64,000 nt of DNA from Betaproteobacteria bacterium (GCA_016861185.1 BOKW01000006.1:248001-312000), one strand, 5' to 3'. Positions 17,079 to 27,104 are shown, counted from the first letter of the stretch. Notes: a model not told the origin generated them from the sequence alone. A program made the numbers and translations.

Positions 17079-17390
17079 ATGAAGAGACTGCTAATCGTCG
17101 TTCTGATCGCCGCGTTCGCCGCCTTTGCGTGGCGCCTTCTGCCGTCGCCCCACGGAACGGGGGGCTCGAGCCAGGTCGCGACCGGCAGGGGCGTGATCCA
17201 GCATGTCGACCCGGCAGCGGGCGAAGTCACGATCAAGCACGGTCCGCTACCGGCGCTGAACATGATGGCCATGACGATGTCCTACCGGGTCAAGGACAGA
17301 AGCCGGCTCGTCAATCTGCAGCCGAAGCAAGAGGTCGAATTCACGGTCAGCTACGACGGCGGCGAGTACTTGATCACGGACATCAAGTGA
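17079..17390 (+). CDS. CusF-like periplasmic copper/silver-binding protein (Met replaces the Trp cap)
   Basis: A 103-aa small OB-fold metallochaperone with an N-terminal hydrophobic anchor or signal (MKRLLIVVLIAAFAAFA). The binding segment KHGPLPALNMMAMTMSY keeps His and two Met ligands at CusF spacing, but the residue 8 after His, Trp in CusF, is Met. The start at 17079 has no close rival. It is one of few plus-strand genes in this part and converges on 17411-17860. Confidence 0.85.
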   Translation: MKRLLIVVLIAAFAAFAWRLLPSPHGTGGSSQVATGRGVIQHVDPAAGEVTIKHGPLPALNMMAMTMSYRVKDRSRLVNLQPKQEVEFTVSYDGGEYLITDIK

Positions 17391-17410
17391 TCCTCTCCGC
17401 GGCTGCTTCC

Positions 17411-17860
17411 TTACGGGTTGACGGCGGTAGCGGGGATCTGCGCGTCGGCGCAAGCTTTGCGCCCCAGCTTGAGCCGGATCGCCAGGGCAAGCAGGGCGAC
17501 GCCGCCGAGCGCCACGTACGGCCGCACGGGCTCGAAGTACTCGAGCAGCAGCGTGCTGCCGACGAGAAACACGAGGACCTTGTTGCAGACGGGGCAGGCG
17601 ATGCCGAGAAAGCCGATGACGGCGCCCGCTCCGGCCATTCGCTTCCCGCACCGGCTTTGCGGCAGGCCGACGTAGAACCCTGCCAGCACCGACTGCAACA
17701 GCAGCAGCGCAATCTCGAAGTCGCCGGTCGGCGTCATCCGCACGAAGAAGGGGTTGTCCCAAAGTGCGGCGACGGTGCCGAGCCCGATGAACATCGCGAT
17801 GGCGGCAGCAGCACCCCGCAGCAGGCTCTTGAACGGAATCCGGGTCAGCGTTCGAGGCAT
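17411..17860 (-). CDS. Four-helix membrane protein with a CPVC motif
   Basis: A 149-aa inner-membrane protein, function not recognised. Four hydrophobic segments lie at roughly residues 12-30, 48-65, 75-105 and 115-132. The third contains GIACPVCNKVLVFLVG, a Cys pair inside the membrane that could bind a metal or be redox-active. The last loop ends in KACADAQ. It is 19 bp downstream of the hydrolase gene. Resemblance to MauE- or MerC-like small metal/thiol membrane proteins is loose. Confidence 0.65.
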   Translation of the reverse strand: MPRTLTRIPFKSLLRGAAAAIAMFIGLGTVAALWDNPFFVRMTPTGDFEIALLLLQSVLAGFYVGLPQSRCGKRMAGAGAVIGFLGIACPVCNKVLVFLVGSTLLLEYFEPVRPYVALGGVALLALAIRLKLGRKACADAQIPATAVNP

Positions 17861-17879
17861 CTGGACGTCTCCTTCCGGT

Positions 17880-18821
17880 TCATCGATCCGTGTCCGGCGC
17901 GACCGGACATGCTGCCTCGACCCGCGCGAGCAGGGCCGCGACGATCTCCGCACACCGCTGCGGCGCACGCAACCATGGGTGGTGGTCGACGCCTTCGAGC
18001 ACCTCGAACGTCCACTCGCGGCGCATGCCCGCGAGCGCGCGTGCACCATCGATCGGCGCGGTCGTATCGGCCGAACCGTGGACGAAGCTGATGGGGAGTC
18101 CCGGCGCAAGCGCAGCCGCGTCGACCGCGAGGTCGTGCCGATACAGCACCTGCCACAGCGACGTGGTCGAAGACACCATGTGGTGCCGCACCAGATCCTC
18201 GGCGACGATGCGCGGCACGTTCGGCAGCAATCTCGGCAGCAGTCGGCCGGCTACCCGGCGCGTCAGCACGCAGGCCAGCATCGTGGCCGCCATGTTCGTA
18301 TAGACCCAACCGCCGGGACTGCGCCCGAACCAGCGCGCGGCATTCTCGACGCCGCCGTAGTGGGGGAGGCCGATCAAGCACAGACCCGACACGCGCTGCG
18401 GATGTCGAACCGCGTAGCTCAGCGCCAGCGCGGCGCCCATCGAGTGGCCGACGATCACGCTGTCGTCGAGGTCGCGCAGGCATTCGTGCAATGCGTTCAG
18501 ATGCCGATCGACCGTGTACGAGAACCACGGTTTCGGCGAAGCGCCGAATCCCAGCAGATCGACCAGTCGCGCACGATGGCCGAAGCGGGGCAGCGGCACG
18601 GATGCCGCCGACCAGTAACGGCTCGTGCCGCCCAATCCGTGCAGGAAGACGACCGCGGGCAGCGCGCCGTCGATGTCGATCGTGTGAAGCGGGCCGGGCG
18701 TGCCCGTTCCAGAACCGGCGCCGTGCGCATCGATCCGGATCGCCCGGCTCGCGCCGTGTCCGCCGTCCGCGGACGACCGCGCCGCATCGCCGTCGAGCGT
18801 CGGATGCCAGGTCCGCGTCAT
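17880..18821 (-). CDS. Alpha/beta-hydrolase fold protein
   Basis: A 313-aa hydrolase with [14 protein letters not shown] (oxyanion loop), the nucleophile elbow [11 protein letters not shown], a late catalytic Asp region ([13 protein letters not shown]) and His (GVDHHPWL). The reaction is unknown. Its ATG overlaps the stop of the upstream P-type ATPase (ATGA), so the two are translationally coupled, an unusual partnership for a metal pump. Confidence 0.8.
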   Translation of the reverse strand: MTRTWHPTLDGDAARSSADGGHGASRAIRIDAHGAGSGTGTPGPLHTIDIDGALPAVVFLHGLGGTSRYWSAASVPLPRFGHRARLVDLLGFGASPKPWFSYTVDRHLNALHECLRDLDDSVIVGHSMGAALALSYAVRHPQRVSGLCLIGLPHYGGVENAARWFGRSPGGWVYTNMAATMLACVLTRRVAGRLLPRLLPNVPRIVAEDLVRHHMVSSTTSLWQVLYRHDLAVDAAALAPGLPISFVHGSADTTAPIDGARALAGMRREWTFEVLEGVDHHPWLRAPQRCAEIVAALLARVEAACPVAPDTDR

Positions 18822-21193
18822 TTCAATCCCGCGATCGGTGCGCGTTTCAGCAGCAGCGCATTGGCCGCCACCAGCAGCGAGCTGCCCGACATCGCGATCG
18901 ACGCGATCTCCGGGTTGATCGTCAGCGGATAGAACACGCCCGCCGCAACGGGGAAGGCGACGACGTTGTAGCCGACCGCCCACCCCAGGTTCTGGCGCAT
19001 CTTGCGCAGCGTCGCGCGCGACAGTCCGATCGCCCCGACCACGTCGAACGGATCGCTCTTCATCAGCACGACGTCCGCGCTTTCCATCGCGACATCGGTG
19101 CCGGCGCCGATCGCGAAGCCGACATCGGCCTGTGTCAGCGCCGGCGCATCGTTGATGCCGTCGCCGACCATGCCGACCTTCTTGCCCTGCGCCTGCAGCT
19201 TCTTGACCTCGTCGGCTTTCTGGCCGGGCAGCACCTCGGCCAGCACGATCGACACGCCGAGCTCGGCGCCGATGCGCTCGGCGGTCGCGCGGTTGTCGCC
19301 GGTGAGCATCGCGACCTCGACGCCGCGCGCCTTCAGCGCCGCGACGGTGGCCGCCGAAGTCGGCCGCGCTGCGTCGGCGATCGCGATCAGCCCCCACAAC
19401 TTGCCGGCCCGCGCCACATGAACGACGGTTCTTCCGCCGCCGGCCAGCCGCTCGGCTTCGTGTTCGAGGCCTGCGAGATCGACGCGCTCCTCATCCATCA
19501 GCCGCCGGTTGCCGATCAGCGCTGCATCGCCGCCGACCGTCGCGCGCGCACCCATGCCGTCGACGTTCGTGAAGCGTTCGGCCGGCACGGCGTCGAGCCC
19601 TTGGGCCCTTTCCAGAATCGCGTGCGCGAGCGGATGCTCGGAATGCCTTTCCAGGCCGGCGGCGAGCGCGAGCACCTCGTCCTCGCTGCGGCCCGCTGCA
19701 GCGACGACTTCGACGACCTGCGGCTTGCCCTGCGTCAGCGTGCCGGTCTTGTCGAAGATCACGACATCGAGCTTGGTCGCCTGCTCGAGCGCCACCGCGT
19801 TCTTGATCAGGATGCCGTTCTTCGCGCCGCGGCCGGTGCCGATCATCACCGCCATCGGTGTGGCCAGCCCCAGCGCGTCGGGGCAGGCGATCACGAACAC
19901 GGTGATCGCGAGCGTTACGGCGACGAGCAGCGTCTGGCCGATCAGCCAGAGCCAGACGGCGAACGTGCCGGTTCCGATCACGAGCGCGGCGAGCACGAGC
20001 CACTGCGACGCCCGGTCCGCGAGCCGCTGCGCCGGCGCCTTCGAGTTCTGCGCCTGTTGCACCAGCTTGACGATCTGCGCGAGCGCGGTGTCGGCGCCGA
20101 CCTTCGTCGCGCGGTAGCGGAAGCTGCCGCTCTTGTTGATCGTGGCGCCCGCCACGCTCGAGCCGACCGCCTTCTTCACCGGCAGCGACTCGCCGGTCAG
20201 CATCGACTCGTCGACCTGCGACTCGCCTTCGACGACCACACCGTCGACCGGAATCCGGTCGCCCGGACGGACGACGACGATGTCGCCGGCGAGCACGTCC
20301 GCGGTCGGGATCTGCTCTTCCTTGCCCTCGCGGATCACTCGGGCCAGCGGCGGCGCCAGATCCATCAGCGCGCGGATCGCGTCGTTCGCGCCGGCGCGCG
20401 CGCGCATCTCGAGCCAGTGGCCGAGCAGGATGAACGCGAGCAGCACCGACACCGCCTCGAAGAACTGCGCGCCGCCCCAGACGAAGGTCGCGCCGACGCT
20501 GAACAGGTATCCGGTGCCCACGCTCAGCACGACCAGCGTGGCCATGTTGAGCACGCCGTTCTTCAGCGCCCGCCACGCGGCGACGAAAAACGGCCAGCTC
20601 GGCCACACGATCGCGCCGGTGGCGAGCACGAACAGCCATTGCTCCAGCGTCAGGCCGAAAGGCGGTGCGAGTGCGCGCATCTCGAAGCCCATCGGCGCCC
20701 AGAAGAACAGCGGAACGACGAACGCGACGCACACGAGCAGCCGGTTGCGCATGTCGCGCACCATGTCCGTCATGTCCATGCCGGCGCCGTGGCCCATTTC
20801 GTGCGCCATGCCTTCCATCGCACCGGCGTGCGCCGCGTGTTCGGCCGCGGGCGGGTGCGCGAGTTTGCCCGGCGCGTGGGCGGCGTGCTCGGCGTGCGCG
20901 TGGTGCGCGTGGCCCGCCGGCAATGCCGCGGCGGCCGCGTCCGCCGGCGGATCGCCCGGCGCGCAGACATGCCCGGGCAGCATCTCGCCGCCGCAGCGAT
21001 AGCCGCAAGCGCGGATGCAGCGCTTGATTCTTTCGAGGTCGATCACCGACTCGTCGTATTCGACCGTCGCGCTGCCCGACACGAAGTTGGCGTCGGCGCG
21101 CCTGACGCCCGGCATCCTGCAGAGCTGCTTTTCGACGCCGCGCGCGCACAGCGGTGACAGCAGGCCGCCGACGTCGATCGTGGTGGTTTTCAT
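18818..21193 (-). CDS. P1B-type heavy-metal ATPase with CPD motif and His-rich leader
   Basis: A 791-aa metal-pumping ATPase. It has a degenerate N-terminal HMA domain (residues 1-70, one Cys in LSPLCARG instead of CxxC), then a His/Met-rich linker (about 88-145, [13 protein letters not shown] ... [13 protein letters not shown]). Phosphorylation site DKTGTLT, TGES loop and GDGINDAP are intact. The transmembrane metal motif reads IACPDALG, with Asp where copper pumps have CPC or CPH. Length and the His-rich leader resemble CopB-type (P1B-3) pumps. Substrate uncertain: copper by context, but CPD argues for altered specificity. Confidence 0.9.
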   Translation of the reverse strand: MKTTTIDVGGLLSPLCARGVEKQLCRMPGVRRADANFVSGSATVEYDESVIDLERIKRCIRACGYRCGGEMLPGHVCAPGDPPADAAAAALPAGHAHHAHAEHAAHAPGKLAHPPAAEHAAHAGAMEGMAHEMGHGAGMDMTDMVRDMRNRLLVCVAFVVPLFFWAPMGFEMRALAPPFGLTLEQWLFVLATGAIVWPSWPFFVAAWRALKNGVLNMATLVVLSVGTGYLFSVGATFVWGGAQFFEAVSVLLAFILLGHWLEMRARAGANDAIRALMDLAPPLARVIREGKEEQIPTADVLAGDIVVVRPGDRIPVDGVVVEGESQVDESMLTGESLPVKKAVGSSVAGATINKSGSFRYRATKVGADTALAQIVKLVQQAQNSKAPAQRLADRASQWLVLAALVIGTGTFAVWLWLIGQTLLVAVTLAITVFVIACPDALGLATPMAVMIGTGRGAKNGILIKNAVALEQATKLDVVIFDKTGTLTQGKPQVVEVVAAAGRSEDEVLALAAGLERHSEHPLAHAILERAQGLDAVPAERFTNVDGMGARATVGGDAALIGNRRLMDEERVDLAGLEHEAERLAGGGRTVVHVARAGKLWGLIAIADAARPTSAATVAALKARGVEVAMLTGDNRATAERIGAELGVSIVLAEVLPGQKADEVKKLQAQGKKVGMVGDGINDAPALTQADVGFAIGAGTDVAMESADVVLMKSDPFDVVGAIGLSRATLRKMRQNLGWAVGYNVVAFPVAAGVFYPLTINPEIASIAMSGSSLLVAANALLLKRAPIAGLK

Positions 21194-21277
21194 GGTTTCC
21201 TTCGCAGTGCGAGCGCCGCCGGTGCCGCGCTCAACGCGTTCGCGAACAGACGGAAGAATCCACCCAACGGCGGGACG

Positions 21278-22417
21278 TCACGCATACTCGTCCCGGCAGC
21301 GACACCAGATGCACGTGCAATCCGCGTGGTTGCAGGCAAGGTCGTGCCGCCTGCTGCGATAGCGCGCACGGGCCCACGGCAGAAGAAGGCGCGTCGCGAA
21401 TCCCGGACGGTAGAGCCACCGAAGGAAGCGCCGCGCGTCGCCCGAGGACCGCTGCGCGCGCAGCAGCCAGACGTATCCGCCGTTGCCGCAGCGTTCGTAG
21501 AGCACGCGGTTCACGACCGACGCCTGCAGCCACGGCATGAGCTCGCGACGCCACAGTGCGTCGTAGTCGATCCCCTCGAGGACGCTGCGTGCGGCCAACA
21601 CGCCGGAGGTGATCGCAAAGCGCATCCCGAAGCCCCACAACGTGTCCTGAAAGCCGGCCTGCTCGCCGGCGAGCGGATGCCCGCCGGAAAGCGCGCTGTC
21701 CGGGACACGGAAATTGCCCACGCCGCCGTGCCGCTGCGGGGCGACCATCTTGAGATCCGCGAGGCGCTCGAATGCGGCGACGGTACGTTCTACGTACAGC
21801 GACTCGCGCTTGAAGTCGGCGAACATGCAACTCTTCACCGTGCCGCGGCCGTTCATCACCAGCAGGTAGGCGTAACCCTTGGGCGCCACGTCGTCGTCGC
21901 AGAGGATCCAGAAGCCGTCGCGCATCGTTGTGTCGAAGTGATAGCCGACCGCGATGGCATCCGCGGCGCGCGGGCCCAGCGCGAGAACGCCGACGCCGCC
22001 GAGCCGATCGAGACGGCTGCCGAAGCGCACCTCGGCGCCGAGCGCGCGCGCCTGGGCGAGCAATGCGGCATCCAGCGACCCGGGGTCGGGACCGCGCTCG
22101 ACCATGTAGAAGAGCGGCAAGCGGCTTCGTACTGCGTACGCCCGCCCGCGGGCATCGAAAGCGGTGCCGGCATGGCACGGCCGCGCGGCGAACGCGGTGG
22201 TGATGCCGAGGCGGCGCAGCCACTCCAGCACGTCTTCGTCGGTCGTCCAGTTCTCGAGGCCTTGCAGATCGCGTCGAAAGCGCGCACCGACCGTCGGATG
22301 CGCTTCGTGGACGACGACGCGGCGACCTGCGCGCGCGAGCGTGATCGCCGTAGCCAGACCCGCAGGCCCGGCGCCGGCCACATGAACCGCGTCCTGCGTC
22401 AGATGGAGATGCGCCAT
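21278..22417 (-). CDS. FAD-dependent oxidoreductase (geranylgeranyl-reductase-like) with Cys-rich tail
   Basis: A 379-aa flavoprotein. The N-terminal Rossmann motif is VAGAGPAGLATAITLARAG and an NAD(P)/FAD family segment lies near residues 255-290 (GFGMRFAITSGVLAARSVLEG). The C-terminus ends in a Cys cluster (ACNHADCTCIWCRCRD), which may bind an Fe-S cluster or metal. Such proteins reduce isoprenoid or lipid double bonds; the substrate here is unknown. Start at 22417 chosen for the beta-strand that immediately precedes the dinucleotide motif. Confidence 0.75.
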   Translation of the reverse strand: MAHLHLTQDAVHVAGAGPAGLATAITLARAGRRVVVHEAHPTVGARFRRDLQGLENWTTDEDVLEWLRRLGITTAFAARPCHAGTAFDARGRAYAVRSRLPLFYMVERGPDPGSLDAALLAQARALGAEVRFGSRLDRLGGVGVLALGPRAADAIAVGYHFDTTMRDGFWILCDDDVAPKGYAYLLVMNGRGTVKSCMFADFKRESLYVERTVAAFERLADLKMVAPQRHGGVGNFRVPDSALSGGHPLAGEQAGFQDTLWGFGMRFAITSGVLAARSVLEGIDYDALWRRELMPWLQASVVNRVLYERCGNGGYVWLLRAQRSSGDARRFLRWLYRPGFATRLLLPWARARYRSRRHDLACNHADCTCIWCRCRDEYA

Positions 22418-22544
22418 TCGGAAGCAGCGGCGCTCCGCGCCAGGGCCCGGCGCGTGCCGCCGCAAGGCCCGACCGGGCGCGTTCCGCGTTCGCTCCGCAT
22501 GCGTTCGTCGCGTGATGCCGCCACGGGATCGATCCCCACCGGGG

Positions 22545-22877
22545 TCAGCTCCGGGGCCGGTTCGGGACCGTCTCCGACCGGGATCTGACGCTGAACACCC
22601 TGTCCACCGGCAGGACCGCGACGAGGCCGTCTCCCGGTTCGCCGGTGTGCGCGGCATCGATGATCGTTTTCACGATCGCATCGACCTCGTGCGCCGCGGT
22701 GTAGATCTCGAGCCGGACGCCACCGCTCATCCAGTCGCTCGTGAAGAGATTGCGGTACTCGCCGTAGCCCTTCGATTGCGTGACCGTGATGCCCTGCACG
22801 CCGGCCTGCTGCAGCCTGCTTTCGACGGCTTGCAGCGCGTCGCTGCGCACGATCGCGATGATGACTTTGAGCTCCAT
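22545..22877 (-). CDS. Divergent P-II family protein (PII-NG-like)
   Basis: A 110-aa trimeric signalling protein. The core beta-alpha-beta fold, the ATP-binding B-loop TGEPGDGLVAVLPVD and the C-loop Arg are recognisable. The T-loop (GYGEYRNLFTSDWMSGGV) is not that of nitrogen PII (GlnB/GlnK). PII proteins of this type are known beside heavy-metal RND pumps and are thought to sense metal or energy state rather than nitrogen. The start MELKV at 22877 has a GGAGA ribosome site; an ATG 12 nt upstream is the alternative. Confidence 0.8.
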   Translation of the reverse strand: MELKVIIAIVRSDALQAVESRLQQAGVQGITVTQSKGYGEYRNLFTSDWMSGGVRLEIYTAAHEVDAIVKTIIDAAHTGEPGDGLVAVLPVDRVFSVRSRSETVPNRPRS

Positions 22878-22952
22878 GGACTTCTCCATCGGTTGGATTG
22901 CACGTTTCCCGGCAAGGCGATGCGCGGCCGACCGCGACAGGTTGGGCCGCGA

Positions 22953-24599
22953 TCAGGCCTTCACGCGGTATCGAATCATCATTCCCACTTCGGCGTGCTC
23001 GAGGTTGTGGCAATGGAACACGTAGTCCTGGTCCCCGGAAAACGGATGCGAGAAGTCGAGCGCGACCTGCACCGTTTCGCCGGGCCACACGTGGACCGTA
23101 TCGATCAGCCCGAGGTCCTGCGGCAGCAGGCCGCGCACGCCTGCGAGCGCGTGCACCTGGGGCGGGCTGCCGCGCCGCGCGAGTACGCGGAACTGGAAGC
23201 CGTGGATGTGCATCGGGTGCGGCATGCTCGCGTCGGCGTTCTCGATCAGCCAGGTTTCAGTCGCGCCGCGCCGTACGGTGATCGGTATCGCCTTGGCGTC
23301 GTAGGTCCAGCCGTCGATCGTCCAGTTGCTCTTGCCGTCATGTGCCAGCCGGATGCGCCGAGGCGATCCGGCGGGCGCTCTTGCGGCCGGCAATCGGGAA
23401 AGCGTCGCCGGAACCTTGTTCGCGTAGCCAGGCGCGGGCTTCACGTCGATGCGCAGCAGTGCACGTGCCTCGCCCTCCGTCGCCATCCCTGGCATCGATT
23501 GCGCTCCCATGCTGCCGTGGTCCATTCCTGGCATCGCGTGGCCGCCTGTACCCTCCAGGTGCATCGGATCGAAGGCGAGCGTGGCGAGCGTGACCGGCCG
23601 ACCCTCGGCTGCTTCGCGCAGATCGAGCAGGAGATCGAGCCGCTGACCGGGCGAGATGAACGTTCGCACGATCCGCTGGGGCGCGGCAAGTAGCCCCCCG
23701 TCGGTGCCGGCGAGGTAACAGCCGAGTTGGCGCCCGTCCTGAAGGAACGCGAGCAGATAGGTGCGTGCGTTCGAGCCGTTCAGGATCCGCAAGCGGATGA
23801 TCCGGCGCGGCGCGGCGATGAAGGGGCCTTCGGTAAGGTTCACGAGCAGGCGTTCGCCGATGAAGCCCGCGAACCGCTCATCGGGCGAAGCCTTGTACTG
23901 CAACCGTCCCTGCGCGTCGAACCGGCGATCCTGCAGCACCAGCGGGATCTCCGTTACGCCGAGCGAGAGATCCAGGCTGCGGCGCAGCGCCGCTTCTTCG
24001 TCGTCTTCGACGAACAGCAGGCTCGCCAGTCCGCCGTACACCTGCTGCGGGATGTAGCCGTGCGGGTGAGGGTGGTAGAAGTACATCGACGCGCGGTCGC
24101 GCACCGTGAAGGCGTAGTCGAACGTCTGCCCGGGCGCGGCGACGATGAGCCCGCTGCCGTCGTTGCGCGCGTCGTTCGTGAGCCCGTGCCAGTGAATGAT
24201 CGTCGGCTCGTCGAGCCGGTTGACCATGCGCAGGCGCACCTCGTCGCCGCGGCGCGCGAGCAGCGCCGGATTGAGGAACTGCCTGCCGCCCGCTTCGACC
24301 GCGTAGGCGAGATACGGCGTAAGCCGGCCGGGCAGCATTTCGACCTCGGTGCGCACCACGCGCATCTCGCGCACGTCCGCTGCACGCACCACCCCGTACA
24401 GGCCGCTTGCGCCGGGCAGACGCAGCGGATTGGCAAACGCCGCTGCTTCCTTCTCGATTGCCGCGGCGTCGATCGCGGGCGCACCGCGCGCACGGCCGTC
24501 CTGGGCTGCAAGCGCGAAGCGCGGCGCGACCGCAGAGGCGCCCAGTGCTGCCATGCGTTGAAACGCGATCCGGCGCGAGATGCGACGTGACGGATTCAT
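22953..24599 (-). CDS. Multicopper oxidase, Tat-type signal
   Basis: Periplasmic oxidase of 548 aa. The leader SRRISRRIAFQRMAALGASAV resembles a Tat signal. Copper ligands lie in HWHGLTN, YHPHPHG, HPMHIHGFQF and HCHNLEHAEVGMM. A short Met/His-rich insert (HAMPGMDHGSMGAQSMPGM) stands between domains 2 and 3. It is related to the 8059-9600 enzyme but not close. It lies just downstream of the small YHS gene and upstream of the PII gene. Confidence 0.9.
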   Translation of the reverse strand: MNPSRRISRRIAFQRMAALGASAVAPRFALAAQDGRARGAPAIDAAAIEKEAAAFANPLRLPGASGLYGVVRAADVREMRVVRTEVEMLPGRLTPYLAYAVEAGGRQFLNPALLARRGDEVRLRMVNRLDEPTIIHWHGLTNDARNDGSGLIVAAPGQTFDYAFTVRDRASMYFYHPHPHGYIPQQVYGGLASLLFVEDDEEAALRRSLDLSLGVTEIPLVLQDRRFDAQGRLQYKASPDERFAGFIGERLLVNLTEGPFIAAPRRIIRLRILNGSNARTYLLAFLQDGRQLGCYLAGTDGGLLAAPQRIVRTFISPGQRLDLLLDLREAAEGRPVTLATLAFDPMHLEGTGGHAMPGMDHGSMGAQSMPGMATEGEARALLRIDVKPAPGYANKVPATLSRLPAARAPAGSPRRIRLAHDGKSNWTIDGWTYDAKAIPITVRRGATETWLIENADASMPHPMHIHGFQFRVLARRGSPPQVHALAGVRGLLPQDLGLIDTVHVWPGETVQVALDFSHPFSGDQDYVFHCHNLEHAEVGMMIRYRVKA

Positions 24600-24614
24600 C
24601 GGTGTCCTCCTTCG

Positions 24615-24794
24615 TCAATGTCCTGTGCCCGACCCTTTGCCCTGGGTTTCCGCTTTGACGTACTGCTCCGGCTTCCGGTCGAACTGTGCCGCGCAGCCTG
24701 GGCTGCAGAAGTAGTACGTCGTCCCTTGATACTGGCGTTTGGCCGCTGCCTTGACAGGATCCACTTGCATTCCGCATACGGGGTCATTTGCCAT
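24615..24794 (-). CDS. Stand-alone YHS-domain protein
   Basis: A 59-aa protein, almost entirely one YHS metal-binding domain: MANDPVCGMQVD, then YYFCSPGCAAQFDRKPEQY with the conserved Cys trio. It closely resembles the first YHS domain of the copper ATPase (37614-40529). A small cytosolic copper carrier that delivers metal to the pump is the usual interpretation. It lies 15 bp upstream of the multicopper oxidase start. Confidence 0.85.
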   Translation of the reverse strand: MANDPVCGMQVDPVKAAAKRQYQGTTYYFCSPGCAAQFDRKPEQYVKAETQGKGSGTGH

Positions 24795-24892
24795 GACTTG
24801 CGCTCCTTTCGATCAACGGCCTGCGCCGAACCGCTCTGCGCAAGCGCGATGCCACCGCGCGACCGCGCGGACCCTATATCGAGCCGGCTGAT

Positions 24893-26026
24893 TCATTGCC
24901 CGGTTTCCCTTGTCTGATCCGCACTCAGTATCCCGAGCGCTTCTTCAGCGAGGATCGTCGCCTCGTCCACCGGCACCACCCAGACCTGTACAGGACTGTC
25001 GGCGCGGCTGATCCGCACTTCGGTTCCAACCGCGGCGTTGCGCTTCTCGTCGAGCGCGATGCCGGCCCATTGCATGTCGGCGAGGATGCGCGCGCGGATC
25101 GCCGGTGCGTTCTCGCCGACGCCGCCGCCGAACAGGATCGCGTCGGCGCCGCCGAGCACGGCCAGATACGCGCCGACGTACTTGCGCGCACGGCGGCAGT
25201 ACATGTCGATCGCAAGCGCGGCGTCGACATCGTCGCGCGCCAGAAGGCGCTTCATGTCGGCTTCGCCGGCCACGCCGAGCAGACCGCAGCGGCGGTTCAG
25301 CAGGTCCTCGACCGCCTCGGGCGCAAGCCGCTCGTGGCGCTGCAAGAACGTGACCAGCCCCGGATCCAGGTCGCCCGGGCGCGTCGCCATCATCAGGCCC
25401 TCGAGCGCAGTGAACCCCATCGAGGTGTCGCGCGCAGATCCGCGCTCGATTGCGGCCATCGAGCAGCCGGCGCCAAGCTGCAGCGAGATCGTACGACCCC
25501 CGTCGAACAACAGCGGGCGCTCCTGAAGGCTCAGTTCGCACCAGCGCCGCCACATCGCCCGATGCGCGATGCCGTGAAAGCCGTAGCGTCTTATGCCGTG
25601 GCGCCGACACAGGTCGCGCGGCAGCGCATAGGCCGCAGCCGCCGGCGGCAGCGATGCGAAAAACGCCGTGTCGAAAACGGCGACCTGCGGCACGGCGTCG
25701 CCGAGAACGGTTCGGCACGCCGCGATCCAGCGCAGCGCCTGGGGATTGTGCAGCGGCGCGAGCACAGCGACCCGCGCGATTTCGGCCTCGACCTCGGCAT
25801 CGATGAGGCAGGTACTCGTCAGGCGCTGCCCGCCGTGCACGATCCGATGCGCGATCGCGCCGATCTCGTCGATGCCGTTGTCGGCGACGAACCCGCGCAG
25901 CTGCGCCTCGGGCACGCCATTCGTGCCGGCATCGCGCCAATCGATGCGACTCTTCAGTGGCGGCGCGTGCGCGAAAGCGGCGAGCCGGACCGATGAGCTT
26001 CCGCTGTTGACTGTCAGGACGTTCAT
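24893..26026 (-). CDS. ackA: Acetate kinase
   Basis: Cytosolic enzyme of 377 aa converting acetyl-phosphate + ADP to acetate + ATP. Family marks are VNSGSSSVR at the N-terminus, FDTAFFASLP, RRYGFHGIAHR, TSMGFTALEGLMMATRPGDLDPG and FGGGVGENAP. It is slightly shorter than the usual 400 aa. No phosphotransacetylase is visible nearby, so its acetyl-phosphate probably comes from the phosphoketolase at 27514-29907. The start MNVLTVNSG at 26026 is unambiguous. Confidence 0.92.
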   Translation of the reverse strand: MNVLTVNSGSSSVRLAAFAHAPPLKSRIDWRDAGTNGVPEAQLRGFVADNGIDEIGAIAHRIVHGGQRLTSTCLIDAEVEAEIARVAVLAPLHNPQALRWIAACRTVLGDAVPQVAVFDTAFFASLPPAAAAYALPRDLCRRHGIRRYGFHGIAHRAMWRRWCELSLQERPLLFDGGRTISLQLGAGCSMAAIERGSARDTSMGFTALEGLMMATRPGDLDPGLVTFLQRHERLAPEAVEDLLNRRCGLLGVAGEADMKRLLARDDVDAALAIDMYCRRARKYVGAYLAVLGGADAILFGGGVGENAPAIRARILADMQWAGIALDEKRNAAVGTEVRISRADSPVQVWVVPVDEATILAEEALGILSADQTRETGQ

Positions 26027-26184
26027 TGCATCGGGTCGCGCGTTGGCCCGTCTCCACCGCCCGGCCCGCGGGCCGCGATGTCGGGACAGCGCACGAGCAC
26101 GTGCTCGATCGACCGGAACGCGGGCATTCCGTGGAACCACCGACGGTTGTGGAGCACAGCGACCTCCGCGCGCGGCGAATGCGT

Positions 26185-26580
26185 TCAGATCGTGACCAGC
26201 CGGTCGCGCACGCGTTCGAGCCGCGCGCGCACCTCGCGCGCGATGCCGGCGATCTCCGCGTTGTCGGTCAGGCGCAGCACGGCGATCGGATCCATGAAGC
26301 CGACCGTTATCGTCCTGTCCGCTTCTTCGCGCACCACGACGTTGCAGGGCAGAAGCAGCCCGATATCGGGATCGGCCGTCAGCGCGCGATGCGCGAAGGG
26401 CGGATTGCACGCGCCCAGAATCCGGTAGGGCCGGCCGTCGACGCCGAGCTTTTCCTTCAGCGTCTTCTGCACGTCGATGTCGGTGAGGACGCCGAATCCT
26501 TCGGTTTTCAGCGCCTCGGTCACGCGCGTCACCGCGTCGGAGAAGCGCTCGCCCTTCAGTTGCACGTTGAAGCCGTACAT
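26185..26580 (-). CDS. DUF302 protein
   Basis: A 131-aa protein of the DUF302 family (MYGFNVQL, then [49 protein letters not shown]). The family is small, cytosolic and common near copper and redox genes; its function is not settled. Two Cys (GACNPP, LPCNV) are typical. Start 26580 is preferred because upstream codons would extend into non-family sequence. Confidence 0.85.
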   Translation of the reverse strand: MYGFNVQLKGERFSDAVTRVTEALKTEGFGVLTDIDVQKTLKEKLGVDGRPYRILGACNPPFAHRALTADPDIGLLLPCNVVVREEADRTITVGFMDPIAVLRLTDNAEIAGIAREVRARLERVRDRLVTI

Positions 26581-26660
26581 GGTCCTTCCTTTCACTGTCG
26601 TGTATGCCGGGTTGCTCCGACGCCCGGCCAGGTGTTCATCGCTGCCGGCCGCATCCTGTG

Positions 26661-27104
26661 TTATCGGCACGAAGCCGTCTCGTACCGGGTAGCCTCGTCG
26701 AGCATGTCCAGCGCCATCGCGGCCAGGTCGGCGAGCATTCGTTGCCGGTTTGCCAGATCGCGGTCGGAGACGATGCGCCCTTTGTCGACGTCCTCGACCA
26801 TCTGCAGCGCCATCGCGTGCAGTCCGGTCATCGTCTGCCGCAGATTCAGCAGGTGCTCCTTGATCAGCTTCTGGCGCGCTGAAGGATCGGTGGTTTGCGC
26901 GATCCGTTCCATTTGTGCCTTCAGTCGGTTCATCTCCGCGTGCAGCGCGTCCATTCCTTTGGCCATGCGCGTGTCGGCGCGCAGCCCCACGCCGGCAGTC
27001 GTGGCGTCATGCGAACCGGCAAGCGCCGCCGCCGGACCAAGCACGATCGGGAGGATCGCGGCCTGCACCAGCGCGAACAGTCGTCCCGATTGACCGGCTT
27101 TCAT
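26661..27104 (-). CDS. Secreted helical protein, copper-cluster type
   Basis: A 147-aa exported protein. The start at 27104 gives a signal ([21 protein letters not shown]). The rest is Met-containing amphipathic helix ([19 protein letters not shown] ... [25 protein letters not shown]), similar in style to the 45074-45451 protein and to CpxP/Spy-like chaperones but lacking their LTxxQ signature. Function unknown; periplasmic metal or chaperone role inferred. Confidence 0.6.
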   Translation of the reverse strand: MKAGQSGRLFALVQAAILPIVLGPAAALAGSHDATTAGVGLRADTRMAKGMDALHAEMNRLKAQMERIAQTTDPSARQKLIKEHLLNLRQTMTGLHAMALQMVEDVDKGRIVSDRDLANRQRMLADLAAMALDMLDEATRYETASCR

